Shown: in pieces, positions 1 through 7,349 of the stretch
Position numbering within the stretch: the first letter of the stretch is position 1
Layout of the letters: every line of letters begins with the position of its first letter
NCBI GenBank assembly: GCA_001898255.1
Contig: MKTK01000032.1
Location: 2,874-46,672, forward strand
DNA length: 43,799 bases
Origin: Chryseobacterium sp. 39-10
Lineage (GTDB): Bacteria > Bacteroidota > Bacteroidia > Flavobacteriales > Weeksellaceae
Reading direction: 5' to 3'
Program-made: the position numbers and the translations under genes
Notes under the pieces: generated by a model
What the model saw: only the letters and a program-made list of their open reading frames with translations
The model's database searches: none
Told to the model about the DNA's origin: nothing

Positions 1-744
1 ATTGATGCTGCCGTTCAGCGTAAATTTATCTTTTTTATCGTTTCCAAAACCAAGAACACCATCAAAAGCATTGGATTTTCGTTTCTGGGTAAACAGAAAT
101 ATCGTTGTAGAATCCGTCGTAAATAAGGTTTGTGGCGGTTTTTCCAGAAAAATATAAGGATGATTTTGTAGCGATTGATTAATTTGCAGGATATTTTTGT
201 CAGCGTATATTTTGCCCTTAAAATCTTTTTCCAGATTTTTCACAAATCTTTTCGGCACTTTTTCGTAACCGCGCAGTTCAAAACCATCGATCTTTCGTAC
301 TTTGTCCACCTCTACAGAGAGTGTTACCTGCGGAACACCTTTTTTTATTCCTGTTAATTTTGTCTTTACTCTGTTGAAAGAATATCCTTGGCTTCTGTAC
401 TTTTCACTAATCGATCGCTTTAGAGAATCAAGATTTTTGGTTTTGAAATCTTCTCTAAATTTCAGCTGTTGTGCCAATTCGGGTAACATGGTAACATGGG
501 CTTCATTATAATTACCGCCTTTGTCATAAATGATTTCAGTCTTTGTTGAGTCGCTTTTCACTGCAAGAAGTTTTGTGAAGAAGTAATGATTTTGAGATAG
601 AGAATCAAGAAATTTTACCGCATGTGCAGAATCCTTCACTAAGATTTTCTGACTATTTTCGGAATCAATCATCCAATATTGCTTCTTCTGGGCGTTCAGA
701 AAAATGGAGGAAATAAGGAAAATAATGTAAAATGAAGCTTTCAA
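1..744 (-). CDS. Omp85/BamA-like outer-membrane protein with POTRA-type N-terminus (partial)
   Basis: About 248 codons are visible and the C-terminus runs off the left edge. The frame opens with a hydrophobic signal peptide (LKASFYIIFLISSIFLNAQ) followed by a soluble region resembling POTRA repeats (for example a VRKIDGFELRGYEKVPKR stretch) and then the start of a barrel-like segment. No ATG lies upstream of the signal peptide: the in-frame stop is at 757-759 and the only sensible start is TTG at 742-744. POTRA-barrel proteins insert or export proteins or lipids at the outer membrane. The specific member (BamA, TamA or a surface-antigen relative) cannot be told without the barrel. It is transcribed divergently from nadD. 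Confidence 0.6.
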   Translation of the reverse strand, partial: MKASFYIIFLISSIFLNAQKKQYWMIDSENSQKILVKDSAHAVKFLDSLSQNHYFFTKLLAVKSDSTKTEIIYDKGGNYNEAHVTMLPELAQQLKFREDFKTKNLDSLKRSISEKYRSQGYSFNRVKTKLTGIKKGVPQVTLSVEVDKVRKIDGFELRGYEKVPKRFVKNLEKDFKGKIYADKNILQINQSLQNHPYIFLEKPPQTLFTTDSTTIFLFTQKRKSNAFDGVLGFGNDKKDKFTLNGSIN

Positions 745-849
745 GGGATGTTGACTCTATTTAAACTTATTTTTTTTAATTTTAGTATCCATGGTATTTT
801 TTCGGTTTAATAGATTGTTTTCAAATGGCTATGTTCAACTTGTTTTTGC

Positions 850-924
850 TATTTTTGCAATAAGGCAAAAGTAAAGAGAATTGAACGGCGTTTTTTTGTT
901 TTGATTGAAATTCTCTTAAGTTTG
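850..924 (+). promoter_or_regulatory. Candidate Bacteroidetes promoters upstream of nadD
   Basis: Two -7-like boxes are present. TATTTTTG lies at 850-857 with no good TTG at the right distance. TAAGTTTG lies at 917-924 with TTG at 896-898 (18 bp spacer). The second would start transcription only a few bases before the nadD ATG at 936, giving an almost leaderless message. Motif matching only. Confidence 0.4.
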
Positions 925-935
925 CTGCGTACATA

Positions 936-1520
936 ATGAAGAAAGTTGGCTTGTTTTTCGGTTCATTTAATCCCATCCATATTGGGCATTTAATTCTTGC
1001 GAATTATTTGCTAGAGAATTCTGATCTGCATGAGCTTTGGTTTGTGGTGAGTCCACAAAATCCGTTTAAAGATAAAAAATCTTTATTGAATGATCATAAT
1101 CGGCTCGATATGGTGCAACTCGCCGTGAAAAATTATCCCAAAATGAGGGCTTCAAATGTGGAGTTTTCTTTGCCACAACCCAGTTATACCGTTGATACAC
1201 TCGCTTATTTGAAAGAGAAACATCCTGATTTTTTATTTGTTCTGATTATTGGTGAAGATAATCTTGCGGGGCTTCCGAAATGGAAAAATTCGGAGTTGCT
1301 CATCAATCAGCATCAAATTGTTGTTTATCCTCGGCTTTATGAAGGTGCGAAGATAGAATCCGCATTGCTCCAGCATGACAACGTGCATCTCGTGAAAGCA
1401 CCGATTATAGAACTCTCGGCCACTGAAATTAGAGCCATGATAAAAGCGGGCAAAAATGTGCGTCCAATGTTACCGCCCGAAGTTTTCGACTATTTGGATG
1501 GTTCTTCTTTTTACCGTTAA
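936..1520 (+). CDS. nadD: Nicotinate-nucleotide adenylyltransferase
   Basis: A 194-residue protein that transfers AMP from ATP to nicotinate mononucleotide to give deamido-NAD in cytoplasmic NAD biosynthesis. The N-terminus carries the nucleotidyltransferase signature GSFNPIHIGH (residues about 9-18) with the HIGH-type ATP-binding motif. Near the C-terminus LSATEIRAMI matches the second nucleotide-binding motif of the family (I/LSxTxIR). Length is normal for bacterial NadD. ATG at 936 is the first start after a candidate promoter. The next gene begins 11 bases downstream, so the two are probably co-transcribed. Confidence 0.95.
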   Translation: MKKVGLFFGSFNPIHIGHLILANYLLENSDLHELWFVVSPQNPFKDKKSLLNDHNRLDMVQLAVKNYPKMRASNVEFSLPQPSYTVDTLAYLKEKHPDFLFVLIIGEDNLAGLPKWKNSELLINQHQIVVYPRLYEGAKIESALLQHDNVHLVKAPIIELSATEIRAMIKAGKNVRPMLPPEVFDYLDGSSFYR

Positions 1521-1531
1521 ATTGTTTAAAA

Positions 1532-1876
1532 ATGGATTTTGCAGACAAATTAATATCAAAATATTCTCAAGAAAAAATTATTCTTTGGTTCAGGAAAATC
1601 TGCATCATAGAAGCAGTTACCTGCTTTCTTCTTTATGTGGTTGCGATGCCGATAAAGCGCTATTTCCCGGAAGAAAATTTTGCGCTGATCTTGATTATCG
1701 TCGTTGGCAACCTTCATGGCTTGTTTTTCTCGTTGTATCTTTTATTGCTTGCCCCTGCCCGCAAAATTTGGCAGTGGGATGATGAAGATACCGTATTTGC
1801 ATTGCTTTCTGCATTCTTCCCTTTTGCTACCATTTGGGTAGATAAAAAATTGGCTCGTTTCGATAGGGATCAATAG
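1532..1876 (+). CDS. DUF3817-type small integral membrane protein
   Basis: A 114-residue protein with three predicted membrane segments: about residues 25-43 (AVTCFLLYVVAMPIK region), 53-75 (ILIIVVGNLHGLFFSLYLL) and 88-104 (FALLSAFFPFATIWV). The central NLHG motif followed by a hydrophobic segment and the FFPFATIWVDKKL ending fit the DUF3817 family (B. subtilis YdzA-like), whose function is unknown. It follows nadD by 11 bases and is likely in the same transcript. Family assignment is from recognised motifs, not a search. Confidence 0.75.
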   Translation: MDFADKLISKYSQEKIILWFRKICIIEAVTCFLLYVVAMPIKRYFPEENFALILIIVVGNLHGLFFSLYLLLLAPARKIWQWDDEDTVFALLSAFFPFATIWVDKKLARFDRDQ

Positions 1877-2044
1877 ACATATCTTCGCTTTATTCTGTAT
1901 TAATTACTCATTATTTTCATTCCGGAAGTAATATTTCTTATTCATGAATTGTCCTTATGACAGTTCTTTCTTTTTGAGTTGAAATTTTTAACTCTGATTA
2001 TCAATTGTTTAACAACAGTATAAAAATATTTTAAGTACTTTGTA

Positions 2045-2076
2045 TTGCAAGATACTAAAATAAAAATATATCTTTG
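2045..2076 (+). promoter_or_regulatory. Promoter for the outer-membrane receptor gene
   Basis: TTG at 2045-2047, a 21-bp spacer and TATCTTTG at 2069-2076 match the Bacteroidetes -33/-7 consensus (TTG, 19-21 bp, TAnnTTTG). Transcription would start near 2083, leaving a leader of about 125 nt before the ATG at 2210. The rest of the 1877-2209 gap shows no gene. Confidence 0.65.
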
Positions 2077-2122
2077 CAATGGAAATTAATAACCAAAGCA
2101 AAGAACTATAACCAAAAACCAG

Positions 2123-2184
2123 AGCCGCAGCAGAAAACGATAACCAACTACGCTAACAAAGACTTCAGTCCTGCGGCTTTTTTT
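2123..2184 (+). terminator. Leader hairpin with T-run (possible attenuator) before the receptor gene
   Basis: AGCCGCAG at 2123-2130 is complementary to CTGCGGCT at 2171-2178, followed by a run of T to 2184. The 40-nt loop is long for a simple terminator. The element lies inside the leader between the promoter at 2045-2076 and the ATG at 2210, so it could act as a conditional terminator or as a folded mRNA leader. Confidence 0.5.
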
Positions 2185-2209
2185 CTAATTATTAAAAAAA
2201 AATCAAAAC

Positions 2210-4414
2210 ATGAAAACATTTATCATCCCGATTGCACTGCTAACAGCAACTTTATCTTTTGCCCAGCAATCAGGCACAAAAACAAAAGACATTGAAGAAG
2301 TAACAGTGACCAAGAAAGTTTTTAAAAAAGAAAGTGACCGTTTTGTTTATGATGTTGCCGCATCGCCCGTTGCAAAAGGAAATACTGCTTTCGGCTTGTT
2401 GAAAGAAACCCCAATGATTTCATCGACCGACGATAAAACCCTGAAAATCGCAGGAAAGGTCAACGCTGTGATTTACATCAACGGACGCCTGACACAAATG
2501 GACGCCGATTCATTGATACAGTTTCTGAAAAATACACCGGCAGAAAACATTCAGAAAATAGAAGTGATTACTGTTCCGGGAAGTGAATATAATGTGGAGT
2601 CTAGCGATGGCATCATCAATATTGTACTCAAAAAGAAATCCACGGATGGGTTGAATGGAAGCATGAGAATGGTGAACAAACAGACCTATTTTAACCAATC
2701 CGGAGCAGGAATCAGTTTGAATTACCGTAAAGATAAACTCGGCATCAGCACCAGTATCAATACCAATGAAAACATCGAGCAACAACATTTCTTGCTTCAA
2801 AACGGGAATAAAAGCGCAGCTAGCCAATCGGAAGGTAATATTACCGATCCCAACAAAAACCTGGGTGGCTACTTGAATATCGATTATCAACTGAATGACA
2901 AGAGCAACATCGCGCTCACCTATAATTCGTGGGCCAACAGAAGTTATGCTTCGAAAATCAACCTTTTCAATACGGTAACCGATCTTACCCAAAACAAAAC
3001 GGAATATTCGTGGACAAGAAGTAATGAAGATGCGCGATCCTACAACAATTCCATGAACCTCAATTATGAATTGAAAACCGATTCCTTGGGCAGCAAACTT
3101 AAATTGAATGTAGCCGGCTTAATGTATAAGCGTTTGCAATACTCGGTGAACAATACCATTGCTGCAGATGCGGCGGGAAATGAGTTTCAACCTGTTTTAC
3201 AAATTAACCAGGAACAGCCACAGCGTATCAATAATTTCTCGGGGAAGGTCGATTATATCCAAAAGTTTAAAAATGAGCTTTCCATTTCGGTGGGCGCTAT
3301 ATTTAACAAAACCAAGACGGACAACGATACCCAATATAGCAGTTACAAATATGCAACGAGTAGTACGGAAAATAAGCCCAATCACTTTTTGTACGACGAA
3401 AATATTTTCGGGGGCTATGCAACGGTAGAAAAGAAATTCTCGCCAAAATTCTTAGGAAAATTGGGGGTACGCTACGAGAATACCGATAGTGAAGGGTACT
3501 CGGAAAATACAACCAATACCAACCTGCAACGCATCGAGAGAAATTATGGCAAGTTTCTGCCTTATGCCAGTTTTAATTACGCGATGAACGACAATAATAA
3601 TATTTCGTATGCTTTCTCAAGCCGTATTAGAAGACCAAGATTTTGGGAACTGAATCCGCTGAAGAATTTCCTGACCGAGTTTAACTATATTCAGAACAAC
3701 CCGTTTGTGAAAGCAGCTTCCGTCTATACACACGAACTGACCTACATGTACAAAAACTCTTATTTTCTGGTGTTGAGCCATACTCTGCAACAGGATCAAA
3801 TTACGCAGGTGCCTCTTCAGGGTGTAATCAATGGTCAGAATCAGTTGAGATACATCCGTACAAATTTTGGCGACAAGCAGGAAATGAGCGCAATGCTCGG
3901 CATGCAGCGCACTTTCTTTAAAGGATATGTCACCACTAATTTCAATATAGGTTTGCAGCGCAATGTCATCAACGGCAGTTTGAATCAGGACCCTATTTCT
4001 GGCGATATTTTTCCAACCTATGAAAATCATTCCTCAAGCAACAGCTTGCTCATCCAAACCAACAATAACATCCGGCTCGATAAAGGGAAAACCTGGTTTT
4101 TTGGTATCAATTATTTCTACGTAGATCAACAACAGATGGAACTGGGGCAATTGCAGAGCTTAATGAGTTTGGATCTGTCATTAAAGAAACTGTGGAACAA
4201 CTGGACTTTCTCTGTTGCAGTAAGCGATGCCCTGAATACTTACAAAGAAAAAATAAACGATGTGCAGCAGAATGGTAATTACAACTTTATCAACCAGAAT
4301 CAATATAGACAAGGTGTGGAAGTGACGTTGGTGTATAATTTCGGCAATCAGAAAGTAAAGAAAATTAGGGATATCGATAGTGCCGACAGCGACATTAAAA
4401 ACAGAACGAGATAA
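2210..4414 (+). CDS. Outer-membrane beta-barrel (TonB-dependent receptor-like) protein
   Basis: A 734-residue protein with a Sec signal peptide (MKTFIIPIALLTATLSFAQ), a plug-like region (about residues 25-150: DIEEVTVTKK, then AVIYINGR, IEVITVPGSEYNVESSDGIINIVLKKK) and a long stretch of alternating polar/aromatic beta strands typical of a 22-strand barrel. The VPGSEY...GIINIVLKK stretch is the usual plug signature of the flavobacterial 'outer membrane beta-barrel family' (TonB receptor relatives). A carboxypeptidase-like N-terminal domain, common in this group, is absent. The substrate is unknown. It has its own promoter and hairpin leader, and a terminator follows. Confidence 0.85.
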   Translation: MKTFIIPIALLTATLSFAQQSGTKTKDIEEVTVTKKVFKKESDRFVYDVAASPVAKGNTAFGLLKETPMISSTDDKTLKIAGKVNAVIYINGRLTQMDADSLIQFLKNTPAENIQKIEVITVPGSEYNVESSDGIINIVLKKKSTDGLNGSMRMVNKQTYFNQSGAGISLNYRKDKLGISTSINTNENIEQQHFLLQNGNKSAASQSEGNITDPNKNLGGYLNIDYQLNDKSNIALTYNSWANRSYASKINLFNTVTDLTQNKTEYSWTRSNEDARSYNNSMNLNYELKTDSLGSKLKLNVAGLMYKRLQYSVNNTIAADAAGNEFQPVLQINQEQPQRINNFSGKVDYIQKFKNELSISVGAIFNKTKTDNDTQYSSYKYATSSTENKPNHFLYDENIFGGYATVEKKFSPKFLGKLGVRYENTDSEGYSENTTNTNLQRIERNYGKFLPYASFNYAMNDNNNISYAFSSRIRRPRFWELNPLKNFLTEFNYIQNNPFVKAASVYTHELTYMYKNSYFLVLSHTLQQDQITQVPLQGVINGQNQLRYIRTNFGDKQEMSAMLGMQRTFFKGYVTTNFNIGLQRNVINGSLNQDPISGDIFPTYENHSSSNSLLIQTNNNIRLDKGKTWFFGINYFYVDQQQMELGQLQSLMSLDLSLKKLWNNWTFSVAVSDALNTYKEKINDVQQNGNYNFINQNQYRQGVEVTLVYNFGNQKVKKIRDIDSADSDIKNRTR

Positions 4415-4450
4415 ACATATTCATCATTCATATTATTTTATTACAACGAA

Positions 4451-4478
4451 AACCCGCAGCTTATGTTGCGGGTTTTTT
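4451..4478 (+). terminator. Intrinsic terminator after the receptor gene
   Basis: AACCCGCA (4451-4458) pairs with TGCGGGTT (4467-4474), an 8-bp stem with an 8-nt loop, running into a T6 tract at 4473-4478. It lies between the receptor and the convergent ctlX gene. Confidence 0.8.
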
Positions 4479-4498
4479 GTCTTTCGTCAATTTTGCAA

Positions 4499-5422
4499 TT
4501 ATCGTTTGGGGAGAAAAATTTCAGCAAGCATGCATCTTGCGCTTCCGCCACCATTGGTTTCAATGGTGTGCAGGTCGGCATAAATAATTTCGCAATAATT
4601 GGTGATGCGGTCAATTTGTTCCTGTGTCAGCGAGCGGTAAGCAGTTTCGCTCATCACCAAAAATGTTTTGCCCTCTTCATTTCTTACCTGAAGCATGTTT
4701 CCGGCAAACTGCTGCAGCTGATCTTCGGAAATCTCGACGATTTCTTTGCCGGTAGATTTAAGCACTTCCTGCACTTTCTCGCGTTCCAGTTCATCATCAA
4801 TTGAATCTAAACAAATTACAGCAAACTGATCACCAACACACATCATCACATTGGTATGATAAATGGGTAGCCGTTGGTCATTAGCGGTTTGAAAAGAATG
4901 AAAAACCACGGGCGTAAATCCTAAATTTGAACAGAACTCGCGAAACAATGCTTCGTTTAAGCGAACGGAAACAGAACCGTAAGCAATGTGATGATCATGA
5001 TCGAAAATCATACTGCCCGTTCCTTCCAGGAATTTTCCTTCTGCTTCAAACTTGGAAAGATCGATGATTTCTGAAATTTCAAATCCCTTACTTTTAATGG
5101 TATCTAAAATGTCGAGCCGACGTTCGGTTCGTCTATTGGGCGCAAACATCGGGTAAAGCACCACTTTGCCATCACGGTGAAAACTCACCCAATTGTTCGG
5201 GAATATGGAATCTGGTTTGCGAGGTTCAGGCGTGTCTTTGATGGTGATTACATTAATCCCCTTATTGGTAATCTTTTCCACAAAAGTCTTGAATTCCTGA
5301 AGGGCTTTTTCCTGAACGTCGGAGTTGTGCTGTTCTATTTGGAAATAATTGTTCTCGGCGGTCTCGGCATTGTAACCGAAGGCAACTGGTTCTATCATCA
5401 GTACCGTATCGCTTGTTTGCAT
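4499..5422 (-). CDS. ctlX: CtlX-type citrulline/arginine deiminase-superfamily hydrolase
   Basis: A 307-residue member of the guanidino-group modifying (amidinotransferase/arginine deiminase) superfamily. Visible features are FPNNWVSFH (residues about 74-82), the acidic/His stretch EGTGSMIFDHDHH (133-145), the catalytic-His region YHTNVMMC (188-195) and the C-terminal NGGGSARCM with the probable catalytic Cys297. This layout and the N-terminus (VLMIEPVAFGYNAET) match the flavobacterial CtlX family, reported as a citrulline-utilisation hydrolase. ATG at 5422 is preceded on the minus strand by a TATTTTTG box at 5453-5460. It is divergent from cutC. Confidence 0.8.
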   Translation of the reverse strand: MQTSDTVLMIEPVAFGYNAETAENNYFQIEQHNSDVQEKALQEFKTFVEKITNKGINVITIKDTPEPRKPDSIFPNNWVSFHRDGKVVLYPMFAPNRRTERRLDILDTIKSKGFEISEIIDLSKFEAEGKFLEGTGSMIFDHDHHIAYGSVSVRLNEALFREFCSNLGFTPVVFHSFQTANDQRLPIYHTNVMMCVGDQFAVICLDSIDDELEREKVQEVLKSTGKEIVEISEDQLQQFAGNMLQVRNEEGKTFLVMSETAYRSLTQEQIDRITNYCEIIYADLHTIETNGGGSARCMLAEIFLPKR

Positions 5423-5452
5423 TAATGGTCTTTTTTAGTATTGAAGTTGTTT

Positions 5453-5460
5453 CAAAAATA
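5453..5460 (-). promoter_or_regulatory. -7 box for ctlX
   Basis: TATTTTTG read on the minus strand (plus 5453-5460) fits the TAnnTTTG -7 motif and lies 31 bases upstream of the ctlX ATG. No clear TTG -33 element is seen. Confidence 0.4.
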
Positions 5461-5488
5461 CTTAAATTTATAGAGATTTAAAAATGAT

Positions 5489-6151
5489 ATGTTAGAAATT
5501 GCCTGCTTCGAAATTACTTCAGCCGAAACCGCCCTAGCTTCTGTTGCAGATCGCATCGAGTTTTGCGCTAATCATAATTTGGGAGGTACCACTCCCGATT
5601 TTTACGAGTTTCTGCATCTCAAAAGGAATTACAAAAAACCGGTTTATGTAATGATTCGTCCGAAAGGTGGTCCGTTTTTTTATTCGGATGAAGAATTTTT
5701 GCAGATGAAGAACAGCATCATTGCTTTTCGCGAAGGCGGTGCCGACGGTTTTGTTTTCGGTATTTTGGATGCCCACAATGAAATAGACGAGGCCAAGAAT
5801 GCAGAATTGATCGAGCTTGCGGCAGGAATTCCTTGTACATTTCATCGCGCATTCGACAGGACTTCAGATTTGGAAAGCTCCATAAAAACACTTATCAAAC
5901 TGGGTTTCCATAGCGTGCTTACTTCCGGAGGTAAACCGACGGCGATGGAAGGGCGTGAAAAACTGAAAAGTTTAGTTGATGAATATTCGCATCTAATCAA
6001 TATCCTCATTGGTGGTGGTGTACGCTCCGAGAATATCTCGGAACTGAAAGCGTTTACCGGTGCCCGATATTTCCATTCGTCTGCGATTATGAAATATGAT
6101 ACTTTTGCCGATGATGGAGAAATTAAACGTTTGAAACAGGGAGCAGAATAG
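5489..6151 (+). CDS. cutC: CutC family copper-homeostasis-type protein
   Basis: A 220-residue cytoplasmic TIM-barrel protein. Family signatures are visible in order: LEIACF near the N-terminus (residues 2-7), ADRIEFCANHNLGGTTP (20-36), VMIRPKGGPFFYS (54-66), DGFVFGILD (86-94), TFHRAFDR (117-124), VLTSGG (143-148) and IGGGVR (173-178). CutC was linked to copper tolerance in E. coli, but its biochemical role is unsettled. The protein is slightly shorter than E. coli CutC. It is transcribed towards the dimethylargininase-like gene and away from ctlX, with a short shared upstream gap. Confidence 0.9.
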   Translation: MLEIACFEITSAETALASVADRIEFCANHNLGGTTPDFYEFLHLKRNYKKPVYVMIRPKGGPFFYSDEEFLQMKNSIIAFREGGADGFVFGILDAHNEIDEAKNAELIELAAGIPCTFHRAFDRTSDLESSIKTLIKLGFHSVLTSGGKPTAMEGREKLKSLVDEYSHLINILIGGGVRSENISELKAFTGARYFHSSAIMKYDTFADDGEIKRLKQGAE

Positions 6152-6165
6152 CCAGTAGGTGAAAG

Positions 6166-7080
6166 TTATTCCCGTACCAAAGGTAGGGTAGAACATCTGA
6201 GCAAACCACCCATTTTGGAAATTTCACGGTAAGGAATTTCTTCAACAGTCATTCCCCACTCATTACGAAGATGGTTATTCATGCGGGTAAATGCTTTATC
6301 GGAAACCACCACTTCCGGAGAAATCGAGAAGATATTGGGATACATTTCGAACATTTCCTCCTCATTCACATGGAAACAATTTTCCTTACCAAAAATGTCT
6401 ACAATTAAAGTGTAATCATTTTCATCCACAAATCCGTCTTTGTAGATGATGCATTTGTCTTTCCCAACGGGGTTAAAAGTACAGTCTAGATGCAAGATAC
6501 CTTTGAAGGGTTCGTGGTCATTTTTTTTGAGTTCGAAGTCTAGGATTCTTTTCTTGGGGAAATACTCTTTCAAGATTTCGATGGCATATTCGTTAGTTCT
6601 CGCAGTTTTGAAACTTCGGTAGTCCTCACTATAGCAGGTACCAATAAAGAGGTAATCGTTCCACACAATAACATCTCCACCTTCAACATGAGCAGATTCC
6701 GGTAGGTTGATGATGTCGCGCCATTGCACTTCTTCAAAGATTTTTCGGTAGGCATCCTGTTCATCAGCACGGTCTGAAATGACGTTGGAAATAATCATTT
6801 TATCATCAATGACAAATGCCACATCTCTGGCAAAAACTTGGTTGTAGTTTTCAATAATCTCCGGCCGGAAAACCTGAACATCGTATTGATGAAGTACTTT
6901 TTCGAATTCATTCATTTCAGTGATGATGTCTTCCTCCAGAGGGTAAATGCCTTTTTGGATGGTATCATAAGATTTGGCATCATAACTTTTCTCAAGTTCG
7001 GGAATGCCTCCCATGGAATTGGGTTGTCCTAAAACAACAGATTTTAACTGAGATGTTTCGTTTTTGATGTTGAGTTTCAT
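6166..7080 (-). CDS. Dimethylarginine dimethylaminohydrolase-like (amidinotransferase superfamily) enzyme
   Basis: A 304-residue protein of the guanidine-modifying superfamily. Motifs seen are SAHVEGGDVIVW (HxEGGD, substrate Asp/Glu and His region), GILHLDCTF (catalytic His region) and the C-terminal GGLLRCSTLPL with the nucleophilic Cys about residue 296. The pattern fits dimethylargininase or arginine-deiminase-like hydrolases that release citrulline or ornithine from guanidino compounds; the exact substrate is unknown. I chose ATG at 7080 (MKLNIKN): the frame stays open to 7218 but that extension is not family-like, and a -7 box (TACATTTG, plus 7098-7105) lies between. It ends convergently with cutC. 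Confidence 0.75.
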   Translation of the reverse strand: MKLNIKNETSQLKSVVLGQPNSMGGIPELEKSYDAKSYDTIQKGIYPLEEDIITEMNEFEKVLHQYDVQVFRPEIIENYNQVFARDVAFVIDDKMIISNVISDRADEQDAYRKIFEEVQWRDIINLPESAHVEGGDVIVWNDYLFIGTCYSEDYRSFKTARTNEYAIEILKEYFPKKRILDFELKKNDHEPFKGILHLDCTFNPVGKDKCIIYKDGFVDENDYTLIVDIFGKENCFHVNEEEMFEMYPNIFSISPEVVVSDKAFTRMNNHLRNEWGMTVEEIPYREISKMGGLLRCSTLPLVRE

Positions 7081-7097
7081 AAAAAAAGTACTGGATA

Positions 7098-7105
7098 CAA
7101 ATGTA
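7098..7105 (-). promoter_or_regulatory. -7 box supporting the start at 7080
   Basis: Minus-strand TACATTTG (plus 7098-7105) matches TAnnTTTG and sits 17 bases before the ATG at 7080. It would place the transcription start downstream of the longer alternative start at 7218, which argues against that alternative. No good -33 TTG is visible. Confidence 0.4.
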
Positions 7106-7310
7106 TGCAAAGTCTTCAAACTTACGAAATTTTTAGCAAGGAGCACTTCACAGAATTGAGGCAAAAAGATGACATTTTTGCCGTTCGGAGCGTGACAATA
7201 TTTAGTTAAAAAAATCAATAATTAACCTCTTGGGATTAAAATATTATAATACTTGTTAAATTATCGTTAAAACTGAAACATTACATTTTTACTTACTACC
7301 TATTTAGCAT

Positions 7311-7318
7311 TAAATTTG
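7311..7318 (+). promoter_or_regulatory. -7 box for the HtrA gene
   Basis: TAAATTTG at 7311-7318 matches TAnnTTTG, 31 bases upstream of the ATG. The expected -33 position is T-rich but has no exact TTG. Confidence 0.4.
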
Positions 7319-7349
7319 TGTAGCAAACATCAAAAAAAGATTAATATTT

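Noticed and set aside
2074..2295. 73-codon open frame overlapping the receptor leader
   Set aside because: It overlaps the promoter and hairpin leader, has low-complexity composition and overlaps the clear signal peptide of the receptor in another frame.
2510..2992. Long minus-strand open frame inside the receptor gene
   Set aside because: It is a shadow of the coding strand with no signal, motif or spacing support; similar antisense frames occur through the tra genes and were also dismissed.
7081..7218. 46-codon N-terminal extension of the dimethylargininase-like protein
   Set aside because: Composition is unlike the protein body, a -7 promoter box lies inside it, and the start at 7080 fits the family N-terminus.
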